Assembly: GCF_011038845.1 (NCBI RefSeq)
Contig: NZ_JAAKDW010000014.1
Location: forward strand, 1 to 64,000
Direction: 5' to 3'
Source: Enterococcus sp. ZJ1622
GTDB taxonomy: Bacteria > Bacillota > Bacilli > Lactobacillales > Enterococcaceae
Length of the DNA: 64,000 nt
The number at the start of each line of letters is the position of its first letter. Positions within the stretch are counted from its first letter, which is position 1. Shown piece after piece: positions 20,160 to 27,506 of the stretch. The notes under the pieces are model-generated. The model made no database searches, was not told the origin of the DNA, and saw only the letters and a list, made by a program, of their open reading frames with translations. Both the position numbers and the translations under genes were made by a program.

Positions 20160-20403
20160 GAGGTTGTGAAAAAGCTGTCCTGCATCAAGCAGTAAGAACA
20201 AATAGATAAAAACAGCTCCTCATGTTTTTCATCTGTTTGAGCTTAGTGCTGCAGATGCAAGCTTTTGAACACCGTTTAGAGAGGTTGTAAGCCTGCCGTT
20301 TAACTCTGAGGCACAAGGAACAATTTCAACAAACAGCTTCTCATGTTTGATGAATATTGTGACTTGTGCCCGAGGAGTTGGCAGGGGAACACCGTTTATT
20401 CGG
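20160..20403 (+). repeat. Two tandem hairpin repeat units (A and B)
   Basis: Unit A (20160-20279) and unit B (20281-20403) both start GAGGTTGT and end GAACACCGTTTA. Unit A folds as GCAGTAAG-AA-CAAATAGAT.. / ..ATCTGTTTG-AG-CTTAGTGC with loop AGCTCCTCAT at 20214-20223. Unit B folds as GGCACAAG-GA-ACAAT.. / ..ATTGT-GA-CTTGTGCC with loop AGCTTCTCAT at 20335-20344. Loop, flanks and a purine-purine internal loop are shared while stem sequences differ. Unit B is almost identical to the unit at 32849-32968. The pair lies downstream of the broken BNR gene and ends in a terminator. Confidence 0.8.
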
Positions 20404-20404
20404 A

Positions 20405-20441
20405 AAAGGGGCAGTGACAGTACTTTTGTCACTGCCCCTTT
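20405..20441 (+). terminator. Terminator module of the repeat cluster
   Basis: AAAGGGGCAGTGAC (20405-20418) and GTCACTGCCCCTTT (20428-20441) form a perfect 14-bp stem with loop AGTACTTTT. It has the same GTGAC..CTTTTGTCAC core as the module at 2130-2160. Confidence 0.85.
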
Positions 20442-20730
20442 GTTGTTGACAACATCAACTTTCATTTTATTTATTTTTTTTAATAAAAAGAAAAATGTTG
20501 TTTGCTTTAATATTATTATACGATAAGCTGATTTTAGAAATAGGTTTTTATGTTAGGAAGAATATGAAAGCGCTATCTTTGGATGGTAGATATGAAATGA
20601 ATGTTTGGAGTTAGGTAAACAAAAATATACGGTGGAAGAGGAAAGGATATTTCAATAAATGTTTAGTAATGGTGTATAATATGAGCTCTTGTTCGTGATA
20701 TTTGTATTTTTCCACTAGTATATTTTTAAT
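20442..20730 (+). other. A/T-rich gap without a gene
   Basis: No credible frame is present on either strand; the longest ATG frames are under 20 codons and lack ribosome sites. A TATAAT at 20675-20680 with TTCAAT 18 bp upstream (20651-20656) could start a plus-strand RNA of about 90 nt ending at the hairpin at 20731-20777, but this is speculative. Confidence 0.4.
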
Positions 20731-20777
20731 AAAAGCTATCGCGTATGTAGTATTCCTACATACGCGATAGCTTTTTT
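20731..20777. terminator. Perfect 20-bp stem bidirectional terminator
   Basis: AAAAGCTATCGCGTATGTAG (20731-20750) is the exact inverse complement of 20756-20775, with loop TATTC and T/A runs at both ends. It terminates the minus-strand ABC operon, whose last stop codon is at 20794, and any rightward transcript. Confidence 0.9.
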
Positions 20778-20793
20778 GCAATTGATAATATCC

Positions 20794-22578
20794 CTATGCT
20801 GTTTGGAACTGACTATTATAAAGGTTCGCATATAACGTAGGCGCTTGAAGCAGTTCGTCGTGCGTCCCTTTTTCAATTATGTCACCATTCTTCATCACTA
20901 ATATCATATCGGCCTTTTCGATCGTAGACAAACGATGGGCAATCACGAAGCTAGTGCGGTTTTGTGTTACGGCATCCATGGCTTGCTGGATAAGTGCCTC
21001 TGTCCGTGTATCCACACTAGAAGTAGCTTCATCTAGAATAACAACAGGCGGATCTGCTAATATGACACGTGCAATCGTTAGCAGCTGTTGCTGGCCTTGA
21101 GACAGTGTCCCGTTTTCACTGGAAATCAACGTATCATAACCGTTAGGAAGCGTACGGATAAAATGATCGCATTGGGCGATTTTAGCAGCATGGATGATTT
21201 CTTCTCGTGAAGCATCCATTTTTCCATAAGCGATGTTATCGGCAATACTTCCTTCGAATAGCCACGTATTCTGCAATACCATCCCAAAGCAACGGCGAAG
21301 TTCGCCGCGGGATAATCGAGTGATGTCGATATCATCAAATTCGATTTTTCCTTTGTTGATTGCATAAAAGCGCATCAGTAGATTGACTAGTGTGGTTTTT
21401 CCAGCACCAGTTGGACCAACGATCGCAATCGTTTGCTTCGGTTTGACAGAAAAGCTGACTTGCTTCATCAGTAACTGGTTGGGTGAATAGCCGAACTGCA
21501 CATTTTTGAAGGCGACTTTCCCTTTTGGCTCCGTCAGCATCGCTGTTTCCGTTTTATCAGGTGATTCTTCTGGTTCATCCAGTATGTCGAATATCCGATC
21601 GATCGCAGCCATCGCCGACTGGATCGAATTGATGACGTAAGAAGCAGTAGAGATCGGCTCGGAAATCTGATTGATATACTGCAAATAAGCTTGTAAGAAA
21701 CCAATCGTGATCCCGCCAGAAAGAACAAGGAAGGCACCCATGACTGCACTGAGAATGAACGCAAGCTGGTTGATGAAACGGATCGCTGGATAAATCGCAA
21801 AATTCATGAATTGGGCACGTAAAAATGCCTGTGATTGCTTTTTGCTGACTTCCTGGATGGTTTGTTCTGCTTGCTCTTGCTGGTTGAACGTTTTGATCAC
21901 GAGATTTCCTGCTAAGATCTCTTCCATCTGATTGTTCAATTCGCCAAGTTCGTACTGGTTCTGATCTGAAATGTGCTTATTTTTATTCGCGATCTTCGTA
22001 GTCATAAACGAACTGATCCCAATCAGTAAAAGGACTAGGAACGACAGTTTGATATCGATATAAAAAAGCATCGCTCCAGCTGCGAGAATCGTCACGATGG
22101 AAGTAAAGAACTGGTTGATCCCTGTCAGTAAAACTTGTGAAAGCTGATTGAGACCAGTCGTCGTACGACTGATGATATCTCCTACTTGGTGGTGATCAAA
22201 AAAAGACATCGGCAGTTTTTTGAACTTTTTCGTCATTTCTTTTCGAACACGTAACGTGATTCTTTCGCTTAACGAGGCCATTGTCCGCTCTTGGATAAAT
22301 GAGGTGATACTACTAAAGGTCGAGCAAAGTACAAGTAAAAGAACAGGGAAAAGAAGCACTTCGCGAATATCAGCGAATGACAGCTGACTGATACCGACAT
22401 CCTTTATCCTTGCCAAGAGCTGATCGATCCCGATCCCCATAATCATCGGCATGGACACGATCAGCAAATTGCCGATCAAGCTGCATAAAAAGAGGCCGTA
22501 AAAAAAGCGATGTTCCGGCTGTATCATTTTCCAGAAACGGAAGAGACTTTGAGTGTTCGCTTTTTGTTTCATATTCAT
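20794..22578 (-). CDS. ABC exporter half-transporter with the canonical ATP site residues
   Basis: This 594-residue protein has an N-terminal six-helix exporter domain (about residues 20-330) and a C-terminal ATPase domain with Walker A IVGPTGAGKTTL, Walker B VVILDEATSSVD with the catalytic glutamate, and the switch histidine in FVIAHRLST. Its signature motif is LSQGQQQ instead of LSGGQ. Paired with its neighbour's degenerate Walker B, it fits an asymmetric heterodimer of the BmrCD/TM287-288 type. Start ATG overlaps the upstream partner's stop by 4 nt. The layout with a divergent MerR gene resembles the chlorhexidine-induced efrEF-chlR locus of E. faecalis; identity as EfrE or EfrF is not assigned. 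Confidence 0.88.
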   Translation of the reverse strand: MNMKQKANTQSLFRFWKMIQPEHRFFYGLFLCSLIGNLLIVSMPMIMGIGIDQLLARIKDVGISQLSFADIREVLLFPVLLLVLCSTFSSITSFIQERTMASLSERITLRVRKEMTKKFKKLPMSFFDHHQVGDIISRTTTGLNQLSQVLLTGINQFFTSIVTILAAGAMLFYIDIKLSFLVLLLIGISSFMTTKIANKNKHISDQNQYELGELNNQMEEILAGNLVIKTFNQQEQAEQTIQEVSKKQSQAFLRAQFMNFAIYPAIRFINQLAFILSAVMGAFLVLSGGITIGFLQAYLQYINQISEPISTASYVINSIQSAMAAIDRIFDILDEPEESPDKTETAMLTEPKGKVAFKNVQFGYSPNQLLMKQVSFSVKPKQTIAIVGPTGAGKTTLVNLLMRFYAINKGKIEFDDIDITRLSRGELRRCFGMVLQNTWLFEGSIADNIAYGKMDASREEIIHAAKIAQCDHFIRTLPNGYDTLISSENGTLSQGQQQLLTIARVILADPPVVILDEATSSVDTRTEALIQQAMDAVTQNRTSFVIAHRLSTIEKADMILVMKNGDIIEKGTHDELLQAPTLYANLYNSQFQTA

Positions 22579-24314
22579 TTTTTGATCCCTTCTTTCTCTA
22601 TTCCTTGTGACTGTGCAAACTCTTGATAGGTTTGGCAGTCATTCATCAATTCCTCGTGGGTTCCTTGTCCCACGATTTTTCCTTCCTCTAAAACTAAGAT
22701 ATGATCGGCATGCATGATCGTACTGAGACGCTGTGCGACGATGATGAGCGTCTTGTCTGACATTTGCTGGTGCAATGCTGTTCGTAATGCAGCATCCGTT
22801 TGATAATCCAACGCAGAGAAGCTGTCATCAAAAAGATAGATTTCTGCTGGTTTGACCAATGCCCGCGCAATACATATCCGCTGTTTTTGTCCGCCAGAAT
22901 AATTTGAACCACTTTGAGCCACAAAACTGTTCAGTCCATCCGGCAACTCTTCGATAAATTCAGAAAGCTGTGCGATTTTGATTGCTTTTTCCAATTCTTC
23001 TTTTGTGGCTTGCTCATTGCCCATCTGCAAGTTGCTTAAGATCGTTCCGCTAAATAGAAATGCCTTTTGCGGGATATAGCTGATGAGTGAGCGAATCTGA
23101 GCTTGTTTTAGCTGCGTGACTGGGACATCAGCGAATCTGATTTGTCCTTCTGTCACATCACTGATCCGTAAAAGAAGCTTCGCTAATGTACTTTTCCCTG
23201 AACCAGTTCCGCCTACGATCGCTGTGGTTTTTCCTTTTGGTATCGTGAAATTGAGATCCTGCAGTACAGGATCTGCGGTTTTCGTATACTGGAACGAGAC
23301 ATTGTCAAACGTAACGAGTGCTTTTTGATCAAGCGAAAGTGGCTGTTCAGTCAGTGATTCTTCATTGATTTCGATCTCTGCGTCCATGACTTCTTCAATC
23401 CGGCGCAATGAAGCGATCGATCGTGGGATCACGACAAGAACCATTGCCGAAATCATCAAATAGGCGAGCGTCAGCATCGAGTATTCGACGATAGCAGTAA
23501 CGACACCGATTTGCAGCGTACCTTTACCGACAAGCTGTCCGCCAAACCAAAGGATCGAAGCATAGACGACTCCCATGAGCAAAAAGGCGATCGGAGTGAC
23601 CCATGCGAAAATGCGGTTTACTTTGATCATTTGTTCAGCGTATGCAGCAAATGTCTGATTGGTACGGTTTTCTTCATAATCCTGATTATCGAATGCACGG
23701 ATCATATTGATCCCAGTGAAGAATTCTCTCAGTGTAGTCGTGATACGATCCATCTTAGGCTGGATACTCAAGGATAAAGGCGTCCCTCGTTTCATCAGAT
23801 AATAGATGATCCCAGCGTACACGACCACAGAAATCAACGTGATCCAAGTAAGTGTCATCGAGTAACGGAACATCAGGACGATCGTAAAGAGACAAATGAC
23901 TGGTGCAGGAAGGATCATTTGACAAAACAACACGATCATTTGCTGGACGTTATCCACGTCATTCGTCATCCTAGTCAATAAAGAAGCTGAGCCGAACTGA
24001 TTGATATCTTTCATCGACAACTTCTGGAATTTCCTGAAATACTTTTCTCTCGTTTGTAACCCGAAAGCTGCTGCGACAGCTGCGGAGTAGTAACTGGATG
24101 CGACAGCTGTCACGGTGCCGAATAATGCGACGCCGAGCATCTCTAGTCCGATCGTGTAGATCCTTTCTGGTTCTTTGCTTGAGATCCCAGTATCGATCAA
24201 ATTGGCCACTAATTTAGGAACGCCTAGCGTACCGATGATCTGTAGACAGACAAAAGTAAAAGTAAGCAAGACGAGTCCTTTGTTTTTCTTCAAGAATTGT
24301 TTTAATACGTTCAT
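22575..24314 (-). CDS. ABC exporter half-transporter with degenerate ATP site
   Basis: First gene of the minus-strand exporter operon, 579 residues: six-helix membrane domain (about 15-300), then an ATPase domain with Walker A IVGGTGSGKSTL and a standard signature YSGGQKQR. Walker B reads IYLFDDSFSALD with Asp in place of the catalytic Glu, and the switch histidine is Gln (IIVAQRLST). This complements the partner encoded at 20794-22578: one working ATP site would combine the partner's Walker motifs with this signature. A GGAGGAG site precedes ATG 24314. Transcription starts at the MerR-type promoter at 24347-24377. The likely role is drug or cationic-biocide export; the substrate is not shown by the sequence. 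Confidence 0.88.
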   Translation of the reverse strand: MNVLKQFLKKNKGLVLLTFTFVCLQIIGTLGVPKLVANLIDTGISSKEPERIYTIGLEMLGVALFGTVTAVASSYYSAAVAAAFGLQTREKYFRKFQKLSMKDINQFGSASLLTRMTNDVDNVQQMIVLFCQMILPAPVICLFTIVLMFRYSMTLTWITLISVVVYAGIIYYLMKRGTPLSLSIQPKMDRITTTLREFFTGINMIRAFDNQDYEENRTNQTFAAYAEQMIKVNRIFAWVTPIAFLLMGVVYASILWFGGQLVGKGTLQIGVVTAIVEYSMLTLAYLMISAMVLVVIPRSIASLRRIEEVMDAEIEINEESLTEQPLSLDQKALVTFDNVSFQYTKTADPVLQDLNFTIPKGKTTAIVGGTGSGKSTLAKLLLRISDVTEGQIRFADVPVTQLKQAQIRSLISYIPQKAFLFSGTILSNLQMGNEQATKEELEKAIKIAQLSEFIEELPDGLNSFVAQSGSNYSGGQKQRICIARALVKPAEIYLFDDSFSALDYQTDAALRTALHQQMSDKTLIIVAQRLSTIMHADHILVLEEGKIVGQGTHEELMNDCQTYQEFAQSQGIEKEGIKK

Positions 24315-24346
24315 ATGAACTCCTCCTTTTTTCCTGACAATTAGAA

Positions 24347-24377
24347 AGTCTACACCTTAAAGCTACTTGAAGGTCAA
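24347..24377 (-). promoter_or_regulatory. MerR-type promoter and operator of the ABC exporter
   Basis: On the minus strand TTGACC (plus 24372-24377) and TAGACT (plus 24347-24352) are separated by 19 bp, the over-long spacer typical of MerR-activated promoters. The spacer contains a 21-bp dyad (plus 24354-24374): ACCTT-C-AAG-TAG-CTT-T-AAGGT, with a single non-complementary pair. This is where the divergently encoded MerR protein should bind and untwist the promoter. Confidence 0.75.
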
Positions 24378-24395
24378 TAGAAAAAAAGCTAAACT
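24367..24395 (+). promoter_or_regulatory. Promoter of the MerR gene
   Basis: TTGAAG (24367-24372), 17 bp, TAAACT (24390-24395). It overlaps the right half of the MerR dyad, so binding would probably also repress the regulator gene itself (inference). Confidence 0.5.
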
Positions 24396-24414
24396 GGAAG
24401 AAGAGGTGAGAAAA

Positions 24415-25194
24415 ATGGAAAAGATGTATACGATTGGTGAAGTATCGGAGCTTTTGAACCTGCCGAAATCGACGATCCGTTATTGGGATGAACAAGGACT
24501 GATCAGCTCAAGTAGACATGAAGACAACGGCTACCGTTTATTCGATATTGATGATATCTTCAAGCTTTATGATATTGATTTTTATCGTAATCTGGACATC
24601 CCGATCAAACAGATGAAAGATCTTTATGGCAAGACATTGAGTGATTTGTACGAAACACTTGATGAAACGGAAAAAAGGATCAGAAACGAGATCGCTGTGA
24701 TGAAAAAGAAACATCAGGAGATCGACTTTCGTAAAAAACAGCTGAAACTGATGATCGATACGAAGCAAAATGAGTTTCCTGTAGAAAGCATCCCGTTTGA
24801 TCGGATCATCTCGTCTGATTTTGAGAACTTCATGGAGATCAAGATGTTCCTGGCGAATTATTCGAGTTTCGGGATCATCAGCACCACGTCTTCCAATGCA
24901 GAAACAGCCTATGGATTATGTATTGGAAAAGCGCAGGAACATTTACCTGTCGAAGAAGCAGAAGTGATTTGGGAGAAAAACGAATCAGCTGTTTACCGGC
25001 GCTTTTTATTGAAAGTCGAAATGAATCGTACAGAAAACAATAATATAAAAGAAGTGCGTGATTTGCTGAAAACACAAGGAGTTGAAACAGGGCAAGTCAT
25101 AGGCCAGTATTTGCTGACGAATACGACAAAAGAAAACATCAGCTATGAATATTATCATGCCTGGATCGAGACAAAAAAAGCGGCGGATCGTTAA
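24415..25194 (+). CDS. MerR-family transcriptional regulator
   Basis: MerR proteins activate over-spaced promoters when they bind a ligand. The 259-residue product starts MEKMYTIGEVSELLNLPKS, the MerR winged helix-turn-helix (residues 4-70, with IRYWDEQGLISS and NGYRLF). A long dimerisation helix (about 75-125, rich in Glu and Lys) and a C-terminal half of about 120 residues follow, large enough to be an effector-binding domain. I start at ATG 24415 behind GAGGTGAG rather than 16 codons upstream. Divergence from the ABC exporter and the operator between them mark it as the local regulator. It resembles ChlR next to efrEF in E. faecalis by position and family. Confidence 0.87.
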   Translation: MEKMYTIGEVSELLNLPKSTIRYWDEQGLISSSRHEDNGYRLFDIDDIFKLYDIDFYRNLDIPIKQMKDLYGKTLSDLYETLDETEKRIRNEIAVMKKKHQEIDFRKKQLKLMIDTKQNEFPVESIPFDRIISSDFENFMEIKMFLANYSSFGIISTTSSNAETAYGLCIGKAQEHLPVEEAEVIWEKNESAVYRRFLLKVEMNRTENNNIKEVRDLLKTQGVETGQVIGQYLLTNTTKENISYEYYHAWIETKKAADR

Positions 25195-25265
25195 AAACGA
25201 GGAATACTGGAGAAATGAATATGAGTATGGTAGAAAAATGAATAGCTATAAATGTTCAGGAAAGA

Positions 25266-25293
25266 TTGATACGATCCTATGCTATGTTATAAT
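25266..25293 (+). promoter_or_regulatory. Promoter of the esterase gene
   Basis: TTGATA (25266-25271), 16 bp, TATAAT (25288-25293), with a TGT extension before the -10. The start codon is 35 bp further on. Confidence 0.65.
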
Positions 25294-25327
25294 CGTAATG
25301 CTTGAAAATAATCATTGAGGGAGCAGT

Positions 25328-26347
25328 ATGAAAAAGAAAATCATCAAATTTATCAGCTGGTTCTTAGGCATCGTCCTTGGAATCGCACTGGCAATCTTCA
25401 TTGCTTTTCAAATTTCGCCTAGACCAGGGGCGCTTTTGATCAACCATATGTTTGCTGGAGAAGTCCAGATCACAGATAAACAAACATTCGATCAATCAAA
25501 AAAACAGGTCAGCAGACAAAAAGATCTGTCCTACCAATCCACATTCGAAGACAGTACCTTTGATATTTATTCACCAAAAAATGTGAAGGGACCAGTCCCT
25601 GTCCTAGTTTGGGTTCACGGCGGCGGATTTGTTGGCGGAGACAAATCGGGGATGGAAGAATTTGCGACTCGCTTAGCAGCAGATGCAAACATTGCGATCG
25701 TTGCGATGAACTATGAGTTAGCTCCTGATTCACATTATCCCAACCAAGTGTTGCAGGTGGATGACTTGATCAAAGATATCAAAGCCAAGCAGAAAAAATA
25801 TCCGATGCTTGATCTCAATCAGGTATTCATCGGTGGAGATAGTGCAGGTGCTCAGATCGCTTTGCAATATGCAGCGATCCAGACGAACGATAGCTATGCC
25901 AAACAAATGGATATGGCGCAGACACTGGAAGACGGGACGATCAAAGGAACGATCTCTTACTGCGGTCCTGTCGATCTGAAGCTGACCGCACAGCAGCATT
26001 CGGATGATAGATTCATGAAATTTTTCGTAAAAACTGTTGCGTGGTCATTGATCGGTACGAAAGATTGGAAGAATAGTCCGCTACTGGAAGAAGCAAGCGT
26101 AGCAGATCACGTCAATCAGGCATTTCCGCCAACCTATATCACAGACGGGAATGCGTATTCTTTCCAAGAACAAGGGCAAGCATTAGAAAAAAGATTGCGA
26201 GCATTGAACGTACCTGTACAGTCATTGTTTTATTCAGATACGAAAAAAGAAATCACACACGAATATCAATTCGATTATTCGACAAAAGAAGCGCAAAACT
26301 GCTATCAGCAGACGGTCGCGTTCTTAAAGGAACAGTTAACTGATTAA
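25328..26347 (+). CDS. Membrane-anchored alpha/beta hydrolase (HSL-type esterase)
   Basis: The 339-residue protein has one N-terminal hydrophobic segment (about residues 8-29) after a KKK start, so it is probably an outward-facing anchored enzyme. The rest is an alpha/beta hydrolase of the hormone-sensitive-lipase type: oxyanion motif HGGG at 97-100 and nucleophile Ser172 in GGDSAGAQ; a C-terminal THEYQFD segment supplies the likely catalytic His. Such enzymes hydrolyse carboxyl esters, and the natural substrate cannot be read from the sequence. GGGAG precedes ATG 25328. The gene is alone and converges on the LacI gene, with only 9 bp between stops and no clear terminator. Confidence 0.82.
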   Translation: MKKKIIKFISWFLGIVLGIALAIFIAFQISPRPGALLINHMFAGEVQITDKQTFDQSKKQVSRQKDLSYQSTFEDSTFDIYSPKNVKGPVPVLVWVHGGGFVGGDKSGMEEFATRLAADANIAIVAMNYELAPDSHYPNQVLQVDDLIKDIKAKQKKYPMLDLNQVFIGGDSAGAQIALQYAAIQTNDSYAKQMDMAQTLEDGTIKGTISYCGPVDLKLTAQQHSDDRFMKFFVKTVAWSLIGTKDWKNSPLLEEASVADHVNQAFPPTYITDGNAYSFQEQGQALEKRLRALNVPVQSLFYSDTKKEITHEYQFDYSTKEAQNCYQQTVAFLKEQLTD

Positions 26348-26356
26348 CCAAGGACT

Positions 26357-27394
26357 CTAGCGTCTCCCATCATTTGGTATGAAGCTTTCTCTTATGATCA
26401 GTTTAGTGGGGTAGGTCACGATCAAGGGCTCGTCTCGAATGCCGTCGATCCGCTCAAGGGCAAGTCTCACAGCTGTTTTTCCCAGTAGCTTTGCATTGAT
26501 CTTGACGGTTGTCAAACCTGGGGAAAGCTTAGCAGCTGCTTCGATATTGTCAAAGCTTGCCAGGACGATATCGGTTCCGATCGCAATCCCCATATTTTTC
26601 AACGCCTGATAAACGCCCATAGCCATAGGGTCGCTTCCGACGAGGATTGCTGTCGGGAGCGGCTTTTTGTTTTCCTTCAGTAACGCATAGGTGAGAAGCT
26701 CCGCACTTTCTTTTGTCCATTCACCTAATTGATAAGTGATATAGTCATCTAAGTGATGATCGGCCATGAAATGAAGATAAGCTCGTATCCGTTTTTCATT
26801 CGTAGTGATCGTTTTTTTGCCAAATTCGTTTAGATCTACTTGATAGCCGCCGATATAGGCGATGCGCTGATGCCCATTCGCAAGGAAAGCTTCCAAAACC
26901 GTATTCGTCATCCTTTCCAAATCCCCATAGACCATATCGACTTCTTGTTGGATATCAGGATTGTCTACTACGACGAGGTTGTTGTTTTGTTTGAGCAGAT
27001 CATTGATCGAATCTTTTGTGACCGTCCCTACCACGATGAGTGCGCCTAACTGATCCAGATCTTTCCACTCCTTAGGCTGATCCGAAAGATTATAGAGACG
27101 GTTCATCCCCAGATGCAAACGTCGTGCTTCTTCTTCAAGGCCTAAGCGAAGTTCTTTATAGTATACATCTTGTTCTTCAGCGGATTTGCTTATCGTAGAG
27201 ATCACACCGATAGAGGGAGTCCGTTTTTTTGTATACTTCCGTTTTTTGAGATCATAATCCAACATCGCAGCAGCTTCAAAAATCCGCTCTCTGGTTGATG
27301 GGGCGACACTGATGGTTTTATCATTGTTCAACACACGAGAAACAGCTGCTGGGGAGACATTGGCTTTACGAGCGACATCTCTGATTCCGACCAT
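26357..27394 (-). CDS. LacI/GalR-family repressor of the galactoside operon
   Basis: The 345-residue product starts MVGIRDVARKANVSPAAVS, a canonical LacI helix-turn-helix with hinge helix by residue 60. A periplasmic-binding-protein-like sugar domain follows (SIGVISTIS; AYIGGYQVDL; TAILVGSDPMAMGVYQAL; VLASFDNIEAA). ATG 27394 is chosen over a GTG four codons upstream because that GTG abuts the GGAG ribosome site. It is divergent from the alpha-galactosidase gene, and an 11-bp GTTTAGTAAAC palindrome lies in that gene's promoter spacer, the expected place for its operator. The inducer is probably galactose or a galactoside (inference). Confidence 0.88.
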   Translation of the reverse strand: MVGIRDVARKANVSPAAVSRVLNNDKTISVAPSTRERIFEAAAMLDYDLKKRKYTKKRTPSIGVISTISKSAEEQDVYYKELRLGLEEEARRLHLGMNRLYNLSDQPKEWKDLDQLGALIVVGTVTKDSINDLLKQNNNLVVVDNPDIQQEVDMVYGDLERMTNTVLEAFLANGHQRIAYIGGYQVDLNEFGKKTITTNEKRIRAYLHFMADHHLDDYITYQLGEWTKESAELLTYALLKENKKPLPTAILVGSDPMAMGVYQALKNMGIAIGTDIVLASFDNIEAAAKLSPGLTTVKINAKLLGKTAVRLALERIDGIRDEPLIVTYPTKLIIRESFIPNDGRR

Positions 27395-27428
27395 TATTCC
27401 ACACACTCCTTAAAAATAAAATTTTCTA

Positions 27429-27458
27429 TTGACAAGATTGTTTAGTAAACAGTATACA
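27429..27458 (+). promoter_or_regulatory. Galactoside operon promoter with LacI-type operator
   Basis: TTGACA (27429-27434), 18-bp spacer, TATACA (27453-27458). The palindrome GTTTAGTAAAC (27440-27450) sits inside the spacer, so a bound repressor would block RNA polymerase. Confidence 0.7.
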
Positions 27459-27471
27459 GGAATCAGGAAAT

Positions 27472-27487
27472 AAGTAAACGGTTTCTA
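27472..27487 (+). promoter_or_regulatory. Candidate cre (CcpA) site of the galactoside operon
   Basis: AAGTAAACGGTTTCTA matches the catabolite-responsive-element consensus at all but two positions, with the central CG at 27479-27480. It lies just downstream of the -10, a repressing position. It might instead be a second LacI-type operator (AAAC-G-GTTT core). Confidence 0.5.
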
Positions 27488-27506
27488 TCGTTGAAGGAGT
27501 GGGATG

